NCBI GenBank assembly: GCA_945641355.1
Contig: CALZEQ010000020.1
Location: 1-52,563 of the forward strand
Direction of reading: 5' to 3'
Length of the DNA stretch: 52,563 bases
Source of the DNA: an uncultured Mediterranea sp.
Lineage (GTDB): Bacteria > Bacteroidota > Bacteroidia > Bacteroidales > Bacteroidaceae
This document shows, piece by piece, positions 43,107 to 51,245 of this stretch. The translations under genes were made by a program, and so were the position numbers. The notes below the pieces were generated by a model. It worked only from the letters and a program-made list of their open reading frames with translations. It did not search any database and was not told the origin of the DNA. The first letter of the stretch is position 1. Every line of letters starts with the position of its first letter.

Positions 43107-43940
43107 TTACTCCCTCTCTGTATGATAGGAGCGATAGGCGGGCAGGATGCCTTGCTGCCTAACACTGTCCAGATAGTGCAGGTATTGGGTGGGAGAGATG
43201 CCTGCAATGTCATGAAACTCCCGGTTGAAATGGCTGTGGTCGGTGAAGCCATACTGGTAGAGTAAGTCATCGAGAGACTCCTCGCGGGAGCAGATCATGG
43301 CATTGGTGGCCAGATGGAAACGTAGGATGCGCTGGAACTGCTTGGGGTTCATGCCAGTATGGTCGGCGAATACCCTTCTGAACTGGCGCTCGCAGAGGCA
43401 GGCGGCAGATGTCAACTCCTCCATACGTACTGCGGGATTGCGCATCAACTCGCCTAACACGTGGGCCAAGGGCTTCGTGTAGGGCACCCCTTGTGTCCGG
43501 ACCAGCTGCTCCATGATGAACTGCTCTATCATGTCGATGCAGGCTTCGGCCGATGCGGCATCGAGAATCCTTGCCTTCAGGTCGCGGAAGCGGACGTTTT
43601 CCAGACTGTCAAAATCGCAAGTCCCATTGTAGAACTCTTTACCAGGGATGTTCATCATCATCTTGGCGGCGTAGGGCTGGAAGAAGACGGTAATCATCTC
43701 CAGGTCTTCGGTGCTGTCAATGTGAATTGCCTTGTCGTATGGTCCGACCACCAGAGCCTCGGCATGAAGGCCGGACATGCCGTTCACGTCAAACGGACGC
43801 TTCCTATGAAATATCCATTTCAGGCAGCCTACGGGCATAATCATTTGGGACACTGCCGCCTCGCATGTCCTCATAATCCAGTAGTGATGCACGTATGGCT
43901 GCAACACCGTGGATGGCCGTATCGCTTTTACCGTAATCAA
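43107..43940 (-). CDS. AraC family transcriptional regulator with DUF6597-type N-terminal domain
   Basis: The 277 residues start with a cupin-like N-terminal domain (IRPSTVLQPYVHHYWIM ... VGPYDKAIHID). The C-terminal AraC helix-turn-helix pair follows: MEELTSAACLCERQFRRVFADHTGMNPKQFQR and LDDLLYQYGFTDHSHFNREFHDIAGISPTQY. The start is TTG at 43940: a TAA lies a few codons upstream, no ATG is available before residue 23, and AGAAGG sits 5 nt before the TTG. It likely activates the next gene and the DJ-1/VOC operon through the shared motif. Confidence 0.85.
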   Translation of the reverse strand: MITVKAIRPSTVLQPYVHHYWIMRTCEAAVSQMIMPVGCLKWIFHRKRPFDVNGMSGLHAEALVVGPYDKAIHIDSTEDLEMITVFFQPYAAKMMMNIPGKEFYNGTCDFDSLENVRFRDLKARILDAASAEACIDMIEQFIMEQLVRTQGVPYTKPLAHVLGELMRNPAVRMEELTSAACLCERQFRRVFADHTGMNPKQFQRILRFHLATNAMICSREESLDDLLYQYGFTDHSHFNREFHDIAGISPTQYLHYLDSVRQQGILPAYRSYHTERE

Positions 43941-43968
43941 GACTGCCTTCTCTTACCTTTGTTACACA

Positions 43969-43999
43969 CAAAGATATACACTTATTCTCATACTTGCAA
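43969..43999 (-). promoter_or_regulatory. Promoter of the AraC gene
   Basis: On the minus strand the -33 TTG (43999-43997) and -7 TATCTTTG (43976-43969) are 20 nt apart. Confidence 0.7.
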
Positions 44000-44082
44000 G
44001 TCCTCAAATTCTTCCCTCCCTCTTCCGTCTCTCTTCCGTTCCTTCTCCGATGTAAGTATTTCTGTCAAAATTCACAAACTGA

Positions 44083-44127
44083 GTATAAAAAAGAAAACTC
44101 CCATAAGTATTTTACTTACAAGAGTTT
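44083..44127 (-). terminator. Terminator of the interrupted tRNA gene
   Basis: On the minus strand the stem AAACTC-N3-TAAGTA, loop AAA, TACTTA-N3-GAGTTT is followed by TCTTTTTT. It begins 5 nt after the tRNA 3' end, as expected for the original chromosomal tRNA gene. Confidence 0.8.
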
Positions 44128-44132
44128 ATCAG

Positions 44133-44177
44133 TGGACCAGCCAGGGCTTGAACCTGGGACCTCCAGATTATGAGTCT
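44133..44177 (-). other. 3' half of a CAU-anticodon tRNA gene: attachment site at the left end of an integrated element
   Basis: On the minus strand the sequence runs from the anticodon stem/loop (AGACTCATAATCTGG, anticodon CAT) through the variable loop. It continues through the T arm (CCAGG-TTCAAGC-CCTGG) and the 3' acceptor strand CTGGTCC plus A. The 5' half (D arm, 5' acceptor) is absent; the DNA before it is unrelated. A matching terminator follows. This is the pattern left when a tyrosine recombinase inserts an element into a tRNA 3' end. Confidence 0.85.
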
Positions 44178-44427
44178 CGCAAAGTGATATTCCATGAGAT
44201 TTTGTTGTTTGTAAGCATAGCTGATTATCAGCGCTTTACAAAATTATCATCTTCTTTGAATCTCAAAAAATACCCCTAACTGAAATAGTTTGTTTACGCA
44301 TTGTTTACGCAGAATACCACCAGACTATTGAAAGTGTGGCTTGTAAATTGAATGTTTTAAGGTACTATTAAGATTGATTTATACCCAGTCAACTCAATTG
44401 TCATTGATAACAAAAATTAGTCAAATT
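44178..44427. other. Left end of the integrated element, no gene
   Basis: A 250-bp AT-rich stretch between the tRNA fragment and the DUF2971 gene. No open frame, promoter or repeat of note was seen. Confidence 0.5.
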
Positions 44428-45432
44428 TCATTCAATTCTCATTCTATACTCATCTGAGGCATTGTCTAATTTCATAAAGTGTTCTTCAAGATTCTTTCGT
44501 TGAGCTATTTCATGAAGCTTTTGGTAATTCTCTTGGGATATGCGACATCCATAATAAATGGAATTAGGTTTCAAAGTGATCGGTTCGGAATGGCCTTCAA
44601 ATAAATTGGAAGTATCGCTTTTTATTAGTCTCCATTCCTGTTCATATTGCCACTCTAAAGATTTATAGAGAAGTAATTTGATAGAACTCATTTTGTCAGT
44701 CTCTTTCACTGGAAGTTGCATTAATGAGCCTAAAAGATAAAGTAGGAACTCCTCTGCATTGTATCTCTTATCACTATATACTACAGGATACAATCCCAAA
44801 TTCTTATCATTTGGTAAAAGTAAAGGCCTTAAATCGTATCCAAGCGCAAAGCCGGTATGATTGTATGAATAGTGACTCCACATTAATATCGAGTCGATGT
44901 TCTCCGAGAAGCATATTACGGACGCAAAACGCTGAGCAATCTTGGGCAATAAGTTCAAATACGCTTCCCTCTGAATTAGTAAACGTATCATTTGTTCCTC
45001 GTTTGGCACGAACTTTTTACCTAGAGATAAAACGTCTGTAGCTTTTATCCTCAGATTTTCAATCTCTGCGGAATCCAGAAGATGATTTAGAGGTTCTGCC
45101 ATTTTCTCGCCAGTTGCTAAATGGTTAAGCATTGCATCAATAACATCTGGCTGCAAAATACAATCAAACGCAGAACGAATCTTACCTTCATCATATTGAA
45201 TTAGTGTGTCAAATGGATCATTAAATAAATCCGAAGTTGACAACCATAACTCATCCTTTTCAAGAGCTGAAATGTGATTGTCTTTACAATTCCTATATTT
45301 GTATAGTCTCTCTGGAATCAACTGCAAAAGGGCGATGTTGATAGGTCTCAAGACCTTTATCATCTCTTCTTGCGTCATTCCATTAGGAATCTTAATTGTT
45401 TCTAATAATTCTTGGAATTTGAGTCTGTCCAT
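44428..45432 (-). CDS. DUF2971 domain protein
   Basis: The 334 residues show the DUF2971 pattern: RLYKYRNCKDNHISALEKDELWLSTSDLFNDPFD near residue 45, then ICFSENIDSILMWSHYSYNHTGFALGYD in the middle. It closes with LEWQYEQEWRLIKSD. The family is cytoplasmic, of unknown activity, and often sits in mobile or defence regions. It is the first cargo gene at the left end of the element. Its base composition is more AT-rich than the chromosomal genes to the left, as expected for transferred DNA. Confidence 0.85.
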   Translation of the reverse strand: MDRLKFQELLETIKIPNGMTQEEMIKVLRPINIALLQLIPERLYKYRNCKDNHISALEKDELWLSTSDLFNDPFDTLIQYDEGKIRSAFDCILQPDVIDAMLNHLATGEKMAEPLNHLLDSAEIENLRIKATDVLSLGKKFVPNEEQMIRLLIQREAYLNLLPKIAQRFASVICFSENIDSILMWSHYSYNHTGFALGYDLRPLLLPNDKNLGLYPVVYSDKRYNAEEFLLYLLGSLMQLPVKETDKMSSIKLLLYKSLEWQYEQEWRLIKSDTSNLFEGHSEPITLKPNSIYYGCRISQENYQKLHEIAQRKNLEEHFMKLDNASDEYRMRIE

Positions 45433-45546
45433 AAGATTTTGTTTATCCGTTATCCATAAGTTCTAATAAGACGCTTATGATTGAATAATTTTCATATCTA
45501 CGCTTCTCGAGCCGTTGTTGACAGGTGGGGTGCTACTAAAAACATA

Positions 45547-45580
45547 AACCCGCTCATACTATTTGACTATGAACGGGCTT
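45547..45580 (-). terminator. Terminator after the higBA-type pair
   Basis: On the minus strand the stem AAGCCCGTTCATA / TATGAGCGGGTTT has one G-T pair and a 9-base loop, and lies 10 nt past the antitoxin stop. Confidence 0.7.
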
Positions 45581-45589
45581 ATTATACTT

Positions 45590-46723
45590 CTATGATATAG
45601 GCTGTGATTTTATACCATATAAATTATACCTGCTCGACTCATATTTATATCTCCATGCTACGATGTTGAAATCCAACGAGTATTCTGATGATAATTGTTT
45701 GAGTTTCTTGAGTATATATTGGTTTGACAAGTTTTTAGCACCAGTTGACATCATTTTCTTCCATGTCTCTTTTGGAATTAGCATATCTTCGGCGAATTCA
45801 TTTGCTTCTCTTTCCTCTTTGTTGTCTCTTGAATAGTCATTTTCAGATGAAACAAATACATTGCACTGATTGCCATTTTCGAAAGACATGTGTTTCTGTA
45901 TATGACCTAATTCATGAAGTATATTAAAAATCAGTCTGCTCATGTCATTATATCTGTGCGTTGTAATGATTGACGGATATCCTGACATTTGAAGAGATGC
46001 GGCATCTATAGGGGTCTTTTCTAGTTTTGGTATAACACTATATGCTATGCCATATTTATTTAGGACTAATTGAATATCATTTTCCGTTATACCACCTAAA
46101 TGAGCTGATTTTGAAATTTCTTCTGCCGCTTTTTGAGCATTTCCGTTTATATACTGCTTTTCTGGCTTAATATTTCTAGATTTGATATAAGCAAGTGTGA
46201 GCCATGTTGTTTCGTTACGTTCGTCAGTTTCATGTTTCTCGTTCTTCTTGAAACATCTTTGAAGAATAAATGGTTGGGTGCTTAGATTCAAAACATGGAA
46301 CCCCATTAACTCTTCCAGTTTATCCAATTTGTCTTGAATAAATAAAGAAGAGTTAATACACAAACGTCTGTACAATTCTGGCAGATTGATGATGTTAGTA
46401 AGCATCCTCTCAATATTGAATGCTTCACGTTCCTTTTCATCCCTTATCGCAATGTTCTTAATGTCAACCTCATACTGAGCTTGCAGATTTAACCAAAACT
46501 CTGCAGGGATGTCTAATGCAACTTCTAATTTAGCAGCAATTGAAGGAGTGATGTTTTCTCCTTTCAAGAAGCGACTCAGATTCGAAGTCTGCATGTCCAT
46601 TCTAGAAGCAAGTTCCTTTTGTGACATACCTCTTGCTTTAAGCTCATCCTTGATAATTGCTGTAGGATGAGCCACTGCAAATGGAGTGTTCTTAAGTTCT
46701 TTACTTGTCGCCATAGTGCTCAT
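45590..46723 (-). CDS. HigA-type antitoxin fused to an ImmA/IrrE-like metallopeptidase
   Basis: The 377 residues start with a HigA-type helix-turn-helix (HPTAIIKDELKARGMSQKELASRMDMQTSNLSRFLKGEN ... ALDIPAEFWLNLQ). A helical linker follows, then an ImmA/IrrE-like zinc peptidase domain with HELGH (about residue 270, FNILHELGHIQKH) and EREANEFAEDMLIP. The start at 46723 overlaps the toxin gene by 23 nt; an ATG three codons later is equally possible. It neutralises the HigB-like toxin and represses the pair. The peptidase domain may cleave a regulator on a signal, which is inference. Confidence 0.85.
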   Translation of the reverse strand: MSTMATSKELKNTPFAVAHPTAIIKDELKARGMSQKELASRMDMQTSNLSRFLKGENITPSIAAKLEVALDIPAEFWLNLQAQYEVDIKNIAIRDEKEREAFNIERMLTNIINLPELYRRLCINSSLFIQDKLDKLEELMGFHVLNLSTQPFILQRCFKKNEKHETDERNETTWLTLAYIKSRNIKPEKQYINGNAQKAAEEISKSAHLGGITENDIQLVLNKYGIAYSVIPKLEKTPIDAASLQMSGYPSIITTHRYNDMSRLIFNILHELGHIQKHMSFENGNQCNVFVSSENDYSRDNKEEREANEFAEDMLIPKETWKKMMSTGAKNLSNQYILKKLKQLSSEYSLDFNIVAWRYKYESSRYNLYGIKSQPIS

Positions 46724-47027
46724 TAATTTCTATCAGATTTATTCTGATTCCGTTATCAAATTCTTCGAAGATTAACCTATATTTTGAGTTGTAACCAATT
46801 CGGACGCTGTGTTTACCAGCAAAGTCATATTTTAGGGCTTCGTAATGAAGTTGTCCATATCTTCCTAAATCTTTTGCATTGGAAACAGAACGTAAGATAA
46901 GAATGACTTTTGCAAGATCTCTTTTGAAAGATGCATTGCTGGATAGTTTCTTGTATCTCTTGTCATTGCTTTTTCCTGTTTTGATTAAAGTCTCAATAGC
47001 TTCATCCTCATATTCTATAACTAGCAT
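46701..47027 (-). CDS. RelE/HigB-type toxin
   Basis: The 108 residues have the RelE/ParE fold: basic N-terminal helices (KRYKKLSSNASFKRDLAKVILILRSV), then LHYEALKYDFAGKHSVRIGYNSKYRLIFEE with the Arg/Tyr-rich strands of ribosome-dependent mRNA interferases, and a final INLIEINEHYGDK. It is upstream of and overlaps its antitoxin gene, the HigB-HigA order. It would cut mRNA in the ribosome when free of antitoxin. Confidence 0.85.
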   Translation of the reverse strand: MLVIEYEDEAIETLIKTGKSNDKRYKKLSSNASFKRDLAKVILILRSVSNAKDLGRYGQLHYEALKYDFAGKHSVRIGYNSKYRLIFEEFDNGIRINLIEINEHYGDK

Positions 47028-47050
47028 GCGGTGAAATCTATAATTTGCTG

Positions 47051-47082
47051 CAAAGATACAAAGAAATTATCAAATATGATAA
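47051..47082 (-). promoter_or_regulatory. higBA promoter and probable HigA operator
   Basis: On the minus strand the -7 TATCTTTG is at 47058-47051. The perfect inverted repeat TTATCA-AATA-TGATAA (47067-47082) lies in the -17 to -32 region, where a repressor would block RNA polymerase. Confidence 0.6.
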
Positions 47083-47261
47083 CTTTGAAGGCAAGAATCT
47101 CAAATATTTAGCGTTTTTTGTGTTTTTCCCCTTTATCAAACAGATATATAACCATTTTTGAATCCAAAAATTATGGATTTGTTAGGTTATAATATTTTCA
47201 TACTCAAACCAAGTATGAGAGTTAAATAAACTCAAATAGTATCATTTCATGTTAGCTACAT

Positions 47262-47681
47262 TTTGTCTAATCGAAGAAAGTATGTAACTTTGCACTCGAT
47301 TTGGCATGTGTGGCAGACCATGACCGAATTGGGTGCTTTTCTCCAAAAAGAGAAAGTGAAGTCTGCCGAACCTTCGTGGGAGGGTTATCCCAATCCGATG
47401 GATCAATGCATGAGGAGGATGTGAGTCGGAAAACATCCAAGATTATTTCTCATGTGGGAGTCACTTCAGGGGTTGAGACCGATTAGCAGAAGCCCGGTTA
47501 CCATACAGCGACAGGAGTAGACAAGATTGCACCGCTGCATATAGCTATTTCTTTCCCTATCATTTCCTGATGATAAGGGATTAGATTGTAATAGTTGTGT
47601 GCAACGTTTTTTGTGCGCTTGCCTCTCGCCTTAAAGCGTCTGTATTCAGAGGTTATGTTGAACATAAACAAATGAATACGT
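47262..47681 (+). ncRNA. Promoter and ~380-nt structured leader of the integrase gene
   Basis: The -33 TTTG (47262-47265) and -7 TAACTTTG (47285-47292) are 19 nt apart, so transcription should start near 47299, far before the integrase ATG at 47682. The leader holds a 7-bp stem GGCAGAC/GTCTGCC (47312-47318, 47361-47367) enclosing the hairpin TTTCTC-CAAAAA-GAGAAA. It also holds GGATGT/ACATCC (47417-47438) and CCCTATCA/TGATAAGGG (47555-47579, one bulge). No convincing gene lies within. It could be a regulatory leader or a separate small RNA, and it may include the element's attP. Confidence 0.45.
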
Positions 47682-49175
47682 ATGCTTAAACTTACAAAAT
47701 CATTGCCTGTTATTAAGGAACGCAATTGTAGCGCATCCTTAGTTCTTGACACTCGCACCAATCGTAAGAATGTGAGTGAGTACCCTCTTGCTATCCGTTT
47801 CACTGTGGATCGCAAATTCTTCTACCATCCTGTGGGAGGTTCTTATTCCGAGAAACGCTTTTCTGATATTTGCAATGCAACCAAAAGTTCTTCTGATAAT
47901 TATAAAGAACAGAAGATGTGGCGTGAAGAGATTGTTCCAAAGTACAAAGACATGTTGGTCAATCTCAACAAGGGCAATCCTTTGACCTATGAAATGGTAC
48001 GTGTGACCATCACTACAGGAAACACCAACACGGAGATTGCCAAGGAAGACAAGTCTTTCATAGGCATTTGGCAGGAATACATCTATCATCTTCAGCATGA
48101 CGATAATGGAAAACGGTATTCTACAAGCGAGAGTTATATCAGTGCATTGAAGTCATTGCAGAAGTTTCTTGGCGAAGACGCTATAAAGGCTTTCAACATA
48201 AGCGTTGTTGAAATCCAGAAATGGAAAGATTGCATGACTAATGGTGTAAAGGGCAAAGATGGAAACATCGAAGGACAAATCTCCGAATCTACTATTGGTA
48301 TTTACCTTCGCTCGTGCCGAACCATCTGGAATGTATGCCGAAGCCAAGGTTATCTCTTGGATGTGACTTATCCCTTCTCTAATAAAAAGGAGAAGCATTT
48401 GGTTACTATCCCAAGGAGCAAGGTGAAGAAGAAAGTCTATCTTAAGAGAGAGCAGTTCACCGAACTATACAACGTGTTTGTCAACAAGAACTATCCTGAC
48501 ACATGGAAGAAAGGATATGCAGAACGTGCCCACTACTCCCTTGGTCTGTTCTTGGCTCAGTATCTATGCAACGGTTTCAACCTTGCAGATGCAGCACGCT
48601 TGCAGTATAATGACTACTATTTCCAAACTGGCAAACGAGCCTTCCTCTTCAATCGCAAGAAGACTGCCGATAGAAGTTCCAATGATTCCGAGGTCGTAAT
48701 ACCAATCATCGAACCTTTGCAGGTAATCCTTGATGAGATAGCAGCTACTCCTTCCCGTGATGGCTATGTATTCCCCGAAATATTCAATGGGGTAACGAGC
48801 GAGAAGGAACACAGAAAGCGTACAGCACAAGAGAACTCGAACATTCAGGATCGTGTCACTAAGATATGTCATGATGTTCTTGGCTGGGATAAGGCTATCC
48901 GTCCATCAGGAACTTGGTGCCGTCACTCATTCGCTACCAATCTTCGTAATGCAGGTGTTGAGAAGACCTACATTGATGAAAGTATGGGCCATTCTACCAA
49001 CTCCAATGACATGACTAATGTTTATCTCGACACCTATCCACTTGAAATGCAGATGGAATACAATTCAAAACTGCTTGCTCTTGATGATGAATCCACACAG
49101 CGTGATGAACTCATGTCGAAACTTTCCAAGTTGTCGAACCAAGAGCTCTTGCAACTTCTAAATAAAGCAGTATAA
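47682..49175 (+). CDS. Tyrosine-type site-specific recombinase (integrase)
   Basis: The 497 residues have an N-terminal arm domain, a SAM-like core-binding domain (FIGIWQEYIYHLQHDDNGKRYSTSESYISALKSLQKFLG) and a C-terminal catalytic domain. The latter has box II TWCRHSFATNLRNAGVEKTYI, then SMGHSTNSNDMTNVYLDTY with His and the Tyr nucleophile. The His of the usual HxxR is replaced by Thr, as in many Bacteroidetes integrases. It presumably inserted the element at the CAU tRNA gene, 3.5 kb to the left. A long leader precedes it, and the next gene starts 18 nt after it. Confidence 0.92.
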   Translation: MLKLTKSLPVIKERNCSASLVLDTRTNRKNVSEYPLAIRFTVDRKFFYHPVGGSYSEKRFSDICNATKSSSDNYKEQKMWREEIVPKYKDMLVNLNKGNPLTYEMVRVTITTGNTNTEIAKEDKSFIGIWQEYIYHLQHDDNGKRYSTSESYISALKSLQKFLGEDAIKAFNISVVEIQKWKDCMTNGVKGKDGNIEGQISESTIGIYLRSCRTIWNVCRSQGYLLDVTYPFSNKKEKHLVTIPRSKVKKKVYLKREQFTELYNVFVNKNYPDTWKKGYAERAHYSLGLFLAQYLCNGFNLADAARLQYNDYYFQTGKRAFLFNRKKTADRSSNDSEVVIPIIEPLQVILDEIAATPSRDGYVFPEIFNGVTSEKEHRKRTAQENSNIQDRVTKICHDVLGWDKAIRPSGTWCRHSFATNLRNAGVEKTYIDESMGHSTNSNDMTNVYLDTYPLEMQMEYNSKLLALDDESTQRDELMSKLSKLSNQELLQLLNKAV

Positions 49176-49193
49176 TCTCTATAATAATGTATA

Positions 49194-50243
49194 ATGTGTA
49201 CATTTGATGAAATTTGCAATGTAGGTAACATACCAAAGTTGCGTGAAGAAACAGCACTCAATATCTGTGCATGGAAAGCAGAGCATGAAGATGTGTATGC
49301 TGAGTTCAAGAAGAAGATGGATAACATTAGCGTTGGCGACACGTCAGCATTGGAATCAATGTTTGATCTTGTCTGCAATTGCTTACCAGACGAATTGGTA
49401 GAGGACGACAACCCTTCTTTACCAGGCTATGGTTCACCCGATGACATTTGGGACAGCCTACCACAATATGCAAAGTCTTGCATTGCAGATGCCTGCAAGG
49501 AAGATGGGAAAGCAGTTACGAAGGAGAATTGTCTGTCACTCGTTGAAGAAACTACAAAATACATGGACACATGTATGTCTGCTGTTCCTCTGCTCCTGTG
49601 TAATCTGCATAACAAAACCATCGATGAGGGCAATGACCTTATCCGTTGCATGTATTACTACATGATGTATGATGGCGGTTCAACAAAGATGATGGGAACA
49701 CTTAATGACATTATGACCGATGACATTTTAGACCAAGAGGACATGGCAATGATTCATTCTTGCATCAGCTCTTTGGTTCCAGGCAGCATTGATCTCGGTG
49801 TTGAGACCAAGGAGTCATGGGCTGACGCTGCAGCAAAATGCGATCCCGAGATTTGGAAAGATGTCACCTATGAACTTAGCAAATCAGGAGGCAATCGTGG
49901 AAGAAAAGCAGAGATTGTCAGCATTGATAATCTTCTGAAGGGTAACAAAGGTGCCATAAAGCAACAGATATCTCGTTTCCTTGAAGAGAATCCTGGTCCT
50001 ATCAGCCTTGCTTATCTGCTGAAATCACTGATACGAGCAGGAGCAATCAAGAGGAATGTGAATTACACAACATTCCATCGTGCTATTGAACATCTTGCTG
50101 AACGTAAGATTGGAATTGACAGCCCTCAGAAGCGTTTTGGCGAACTGAAAACCTTTAGACTACAAGAGTCCCACAAAGGTCGCTGGGCTAAGGCAAAGAC
50201 TATTATCGTGAAATGGACAGAGATTTTTGAAGAAGTCGCATAA
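49194..50243 (+). CDS. Unknown protein of the integrative element
   Basis: The 349 residues have no recognised family. The N-terminal two thirds are acidic and helical with many Cys and Met (MFDLVCNCLPDELVEDD, KYMDTCMSAVPLLLCNLHNK). The C-terminal ~110 residues are basic, and IKQQISRFLEENPGPISLAYLLKSLIRAGAIKRNVNY reads like a winged helix, so DNA binding is possible. It lies 18 nt downstream of the integrase on the same strand and may help its reaction or regulation. A weak terminator-like hairpin (GCGGACAATC / GGTTGCCCGC) follows near 50275. Confidence 0.75.
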   Translation: MCTFDEICNVGNIPKLREETALNICAWKAEHEDVYAEFKKKMDNISVGDTSALESMFDLVCNCLPDELVEDDNPSLPGYGSPDDIWDSLPQYAKSCIADACKEDGKAVTKENCLSLVEETTKYMDTCMSAVPLLLCNLHNKTIDEGNDLIRCMYYYMMYDGGSTKMMGTLNDIMTDDILDQEDMAMIHSCISSLVPGSIDLGVETKESWADAAAKCDPEIWKDVTYELSKSGGNRGRKAEIVSIDNLLKGNKGAIKQQISRFLEENPGPISLAYLLKSLIRAGAIKRNVNYTTFHRAIEHLAERKIGIDSPQKRFGELKTFRLQESHKGRWAKAKTIIVKWTEIFEEVA

Positions 50244-50408
50244 GGCGTTTCTTGCTGTTCGAATCTGTGTTAGGCGGACAATCGGCGTAATTGCTGGTTG
50301 CCCGCTTATTTTGTTGATATACTGTTAAGAAATATTGAACCCCACTCATAAAATTCTCGGTTATATTAAGGTAAAAATAAACCGACCAATGCTCTGAAGC
50401 TTTGTTAT

Positions 50409-50433
50409 TACCTTTGCACTCGAAATCGATTTC
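50409..50433 (+). promoter_or_regulatory. Promoter and palindrome before the DUF3853 gene
   Basis: The -7 TACCTTTG (50409-50416) is followed by the perfect 12-bp palindrome GAAATCGATTTC (50422-50433), about where transcription should start. No clear -33 element is seen. Confidence 0.5.
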
Positions 50434-50468
50434 AAAGAGATTTATAGAGGTTCTGCAGACCTTTGAGT

Positions 50469-50810
50469 ATGAACTTGATAATAAAGAAAACTATGACAAT
50501 AGAAGAATTGACACAAAAGCCTGTTGCAATGATGACAGGAGAGGAATTGAGCTTCCTCATAGATAGCCGAATGGCTGCGTGGGCTACCGAGATTGCCTGT
50601 CTTAGCCAGAGAAGAATCTACTATGGCATAGAGGGCATTGCTCAGATATTCGGATGCAGTGTTCCAACTGCCAACCGTATCAAGAAGAGTGGTGTGATTG
50701 ATGATGCTATTACTCAGATTGACCGCCAGATTGTAATTGATGGCAATCTTGCCCTTGAATTAGCAAAGAAGGCAGGAACCATCAAAATCAAGGACGAGAC
50801 CAAAACTTAG
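50469..50810 (+). CDS. DUF3853 family helix-turn-helix protein
   Basis: The 113 residues contain the DUF3853 pattern MMTGEELSFLIDSRM ... YYGIEGIAQIFGCSVPTANRIKKSGVIDDAITQIDRQIVIDGNLALELAKK, a helix-turn-helix of the excisionase/MerR-like kind. In Bacteroidetes elements this family sits before replication and mobilisation genes. It may act as excisionase or as repressor at the palindrome upstream. The ATG at 50469 was used; the ATG at 50493 (MTIEELTQ) is a good alternative. The next gene starts 5 nt after its stop. Confidence 0.82.
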   Translation: MNLIIKKTMTIEELTQKPVAMMTGEELSFLIDSRMAAWATEIACLSQRRIYYGIEGIAQIFGCSVPTANRIKKSGVIDDAITQIDRQIVIDGNLALELAKKAGTIKIKDETKT

Positions 50811-50815
50811 ACTGT

Positions 50816-51082
50816 ATGACGTACATTGATTACATGAACCAGTTTTGGCGTGTTGCATCAATCCATCTGATGCCTGCAAGTGAGGTGGCATTATATGCCT
50901 TCCTTGTGAACGAGTGTAACGCTCGCTTCTGGAAGATGCCAATATCATGTTCTACACTCTATATATGTGAGTCACTTCGTATGTCCAAGCAAACGTTGAT
51001 GACTGCCAGAAAGCATCTTGCAGAGTATGGGCTTATCAGCTTCTCGAATGGGAAATCTCGTTTTCTACCGTCTGAATACTAA
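50816..51082 (+). CDS. Replication-type winged-helix protein, probably cut by a premature stop
   Basis: The 88 residues are helix-turn-helix-like (MNQFWRVASIHLMPASEVALYAFL ... SLRMSKQTLMTARKHLAEYGLISF), as in proteins placed before DnaC-like genes in Bacteroidetes elements. After the TAA at 51080-51082 the same frame stays open for 59 codons to a TAG at 51260-51262. That part reads ELTLNLTHDLTDNN, then a Lys-rich and a Ser-rich tail. LT-repeat tails of this kind normally belong to the same protein, so the TAA looks like a nonsense change. Confidence 0.7.
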   Translation: MTYIDYMNQFWRVASIHLMPASEVALYAFLVNECNARFWKMPISCSTLYICESLRMSKQTLMTARKHLAEYGLISFSNGKSRFLPSEY

Positions 51083-51245
51083 TTACTTGAGTTGACGCTG
51101 AACTTGACGCATGACTTGACGGATAATAATAAAGAGAAAGACAAAAAACAATTTAAAACTCAATCTTCAGATTCTCACTATGATTCATCTTCCATCAAAA
51201 ATCGACGTAGGTCAGTTGAAGTCCATACTGCTACAGCGGAGGACT

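Noticed and set aside
44133..44210. A complete tRNA gene
   Set aside because: Only the 3' half is present; no D arm or 5' acceptor strand complementary to CTGGTCC is found next to it.
47301..47486. 61-codon open frame in the integrase leader
   Set aside because: It starts almost at the predicted transcription start without a ribosome-binding site and overlaps the hairpins. Its composition is not protein-like.
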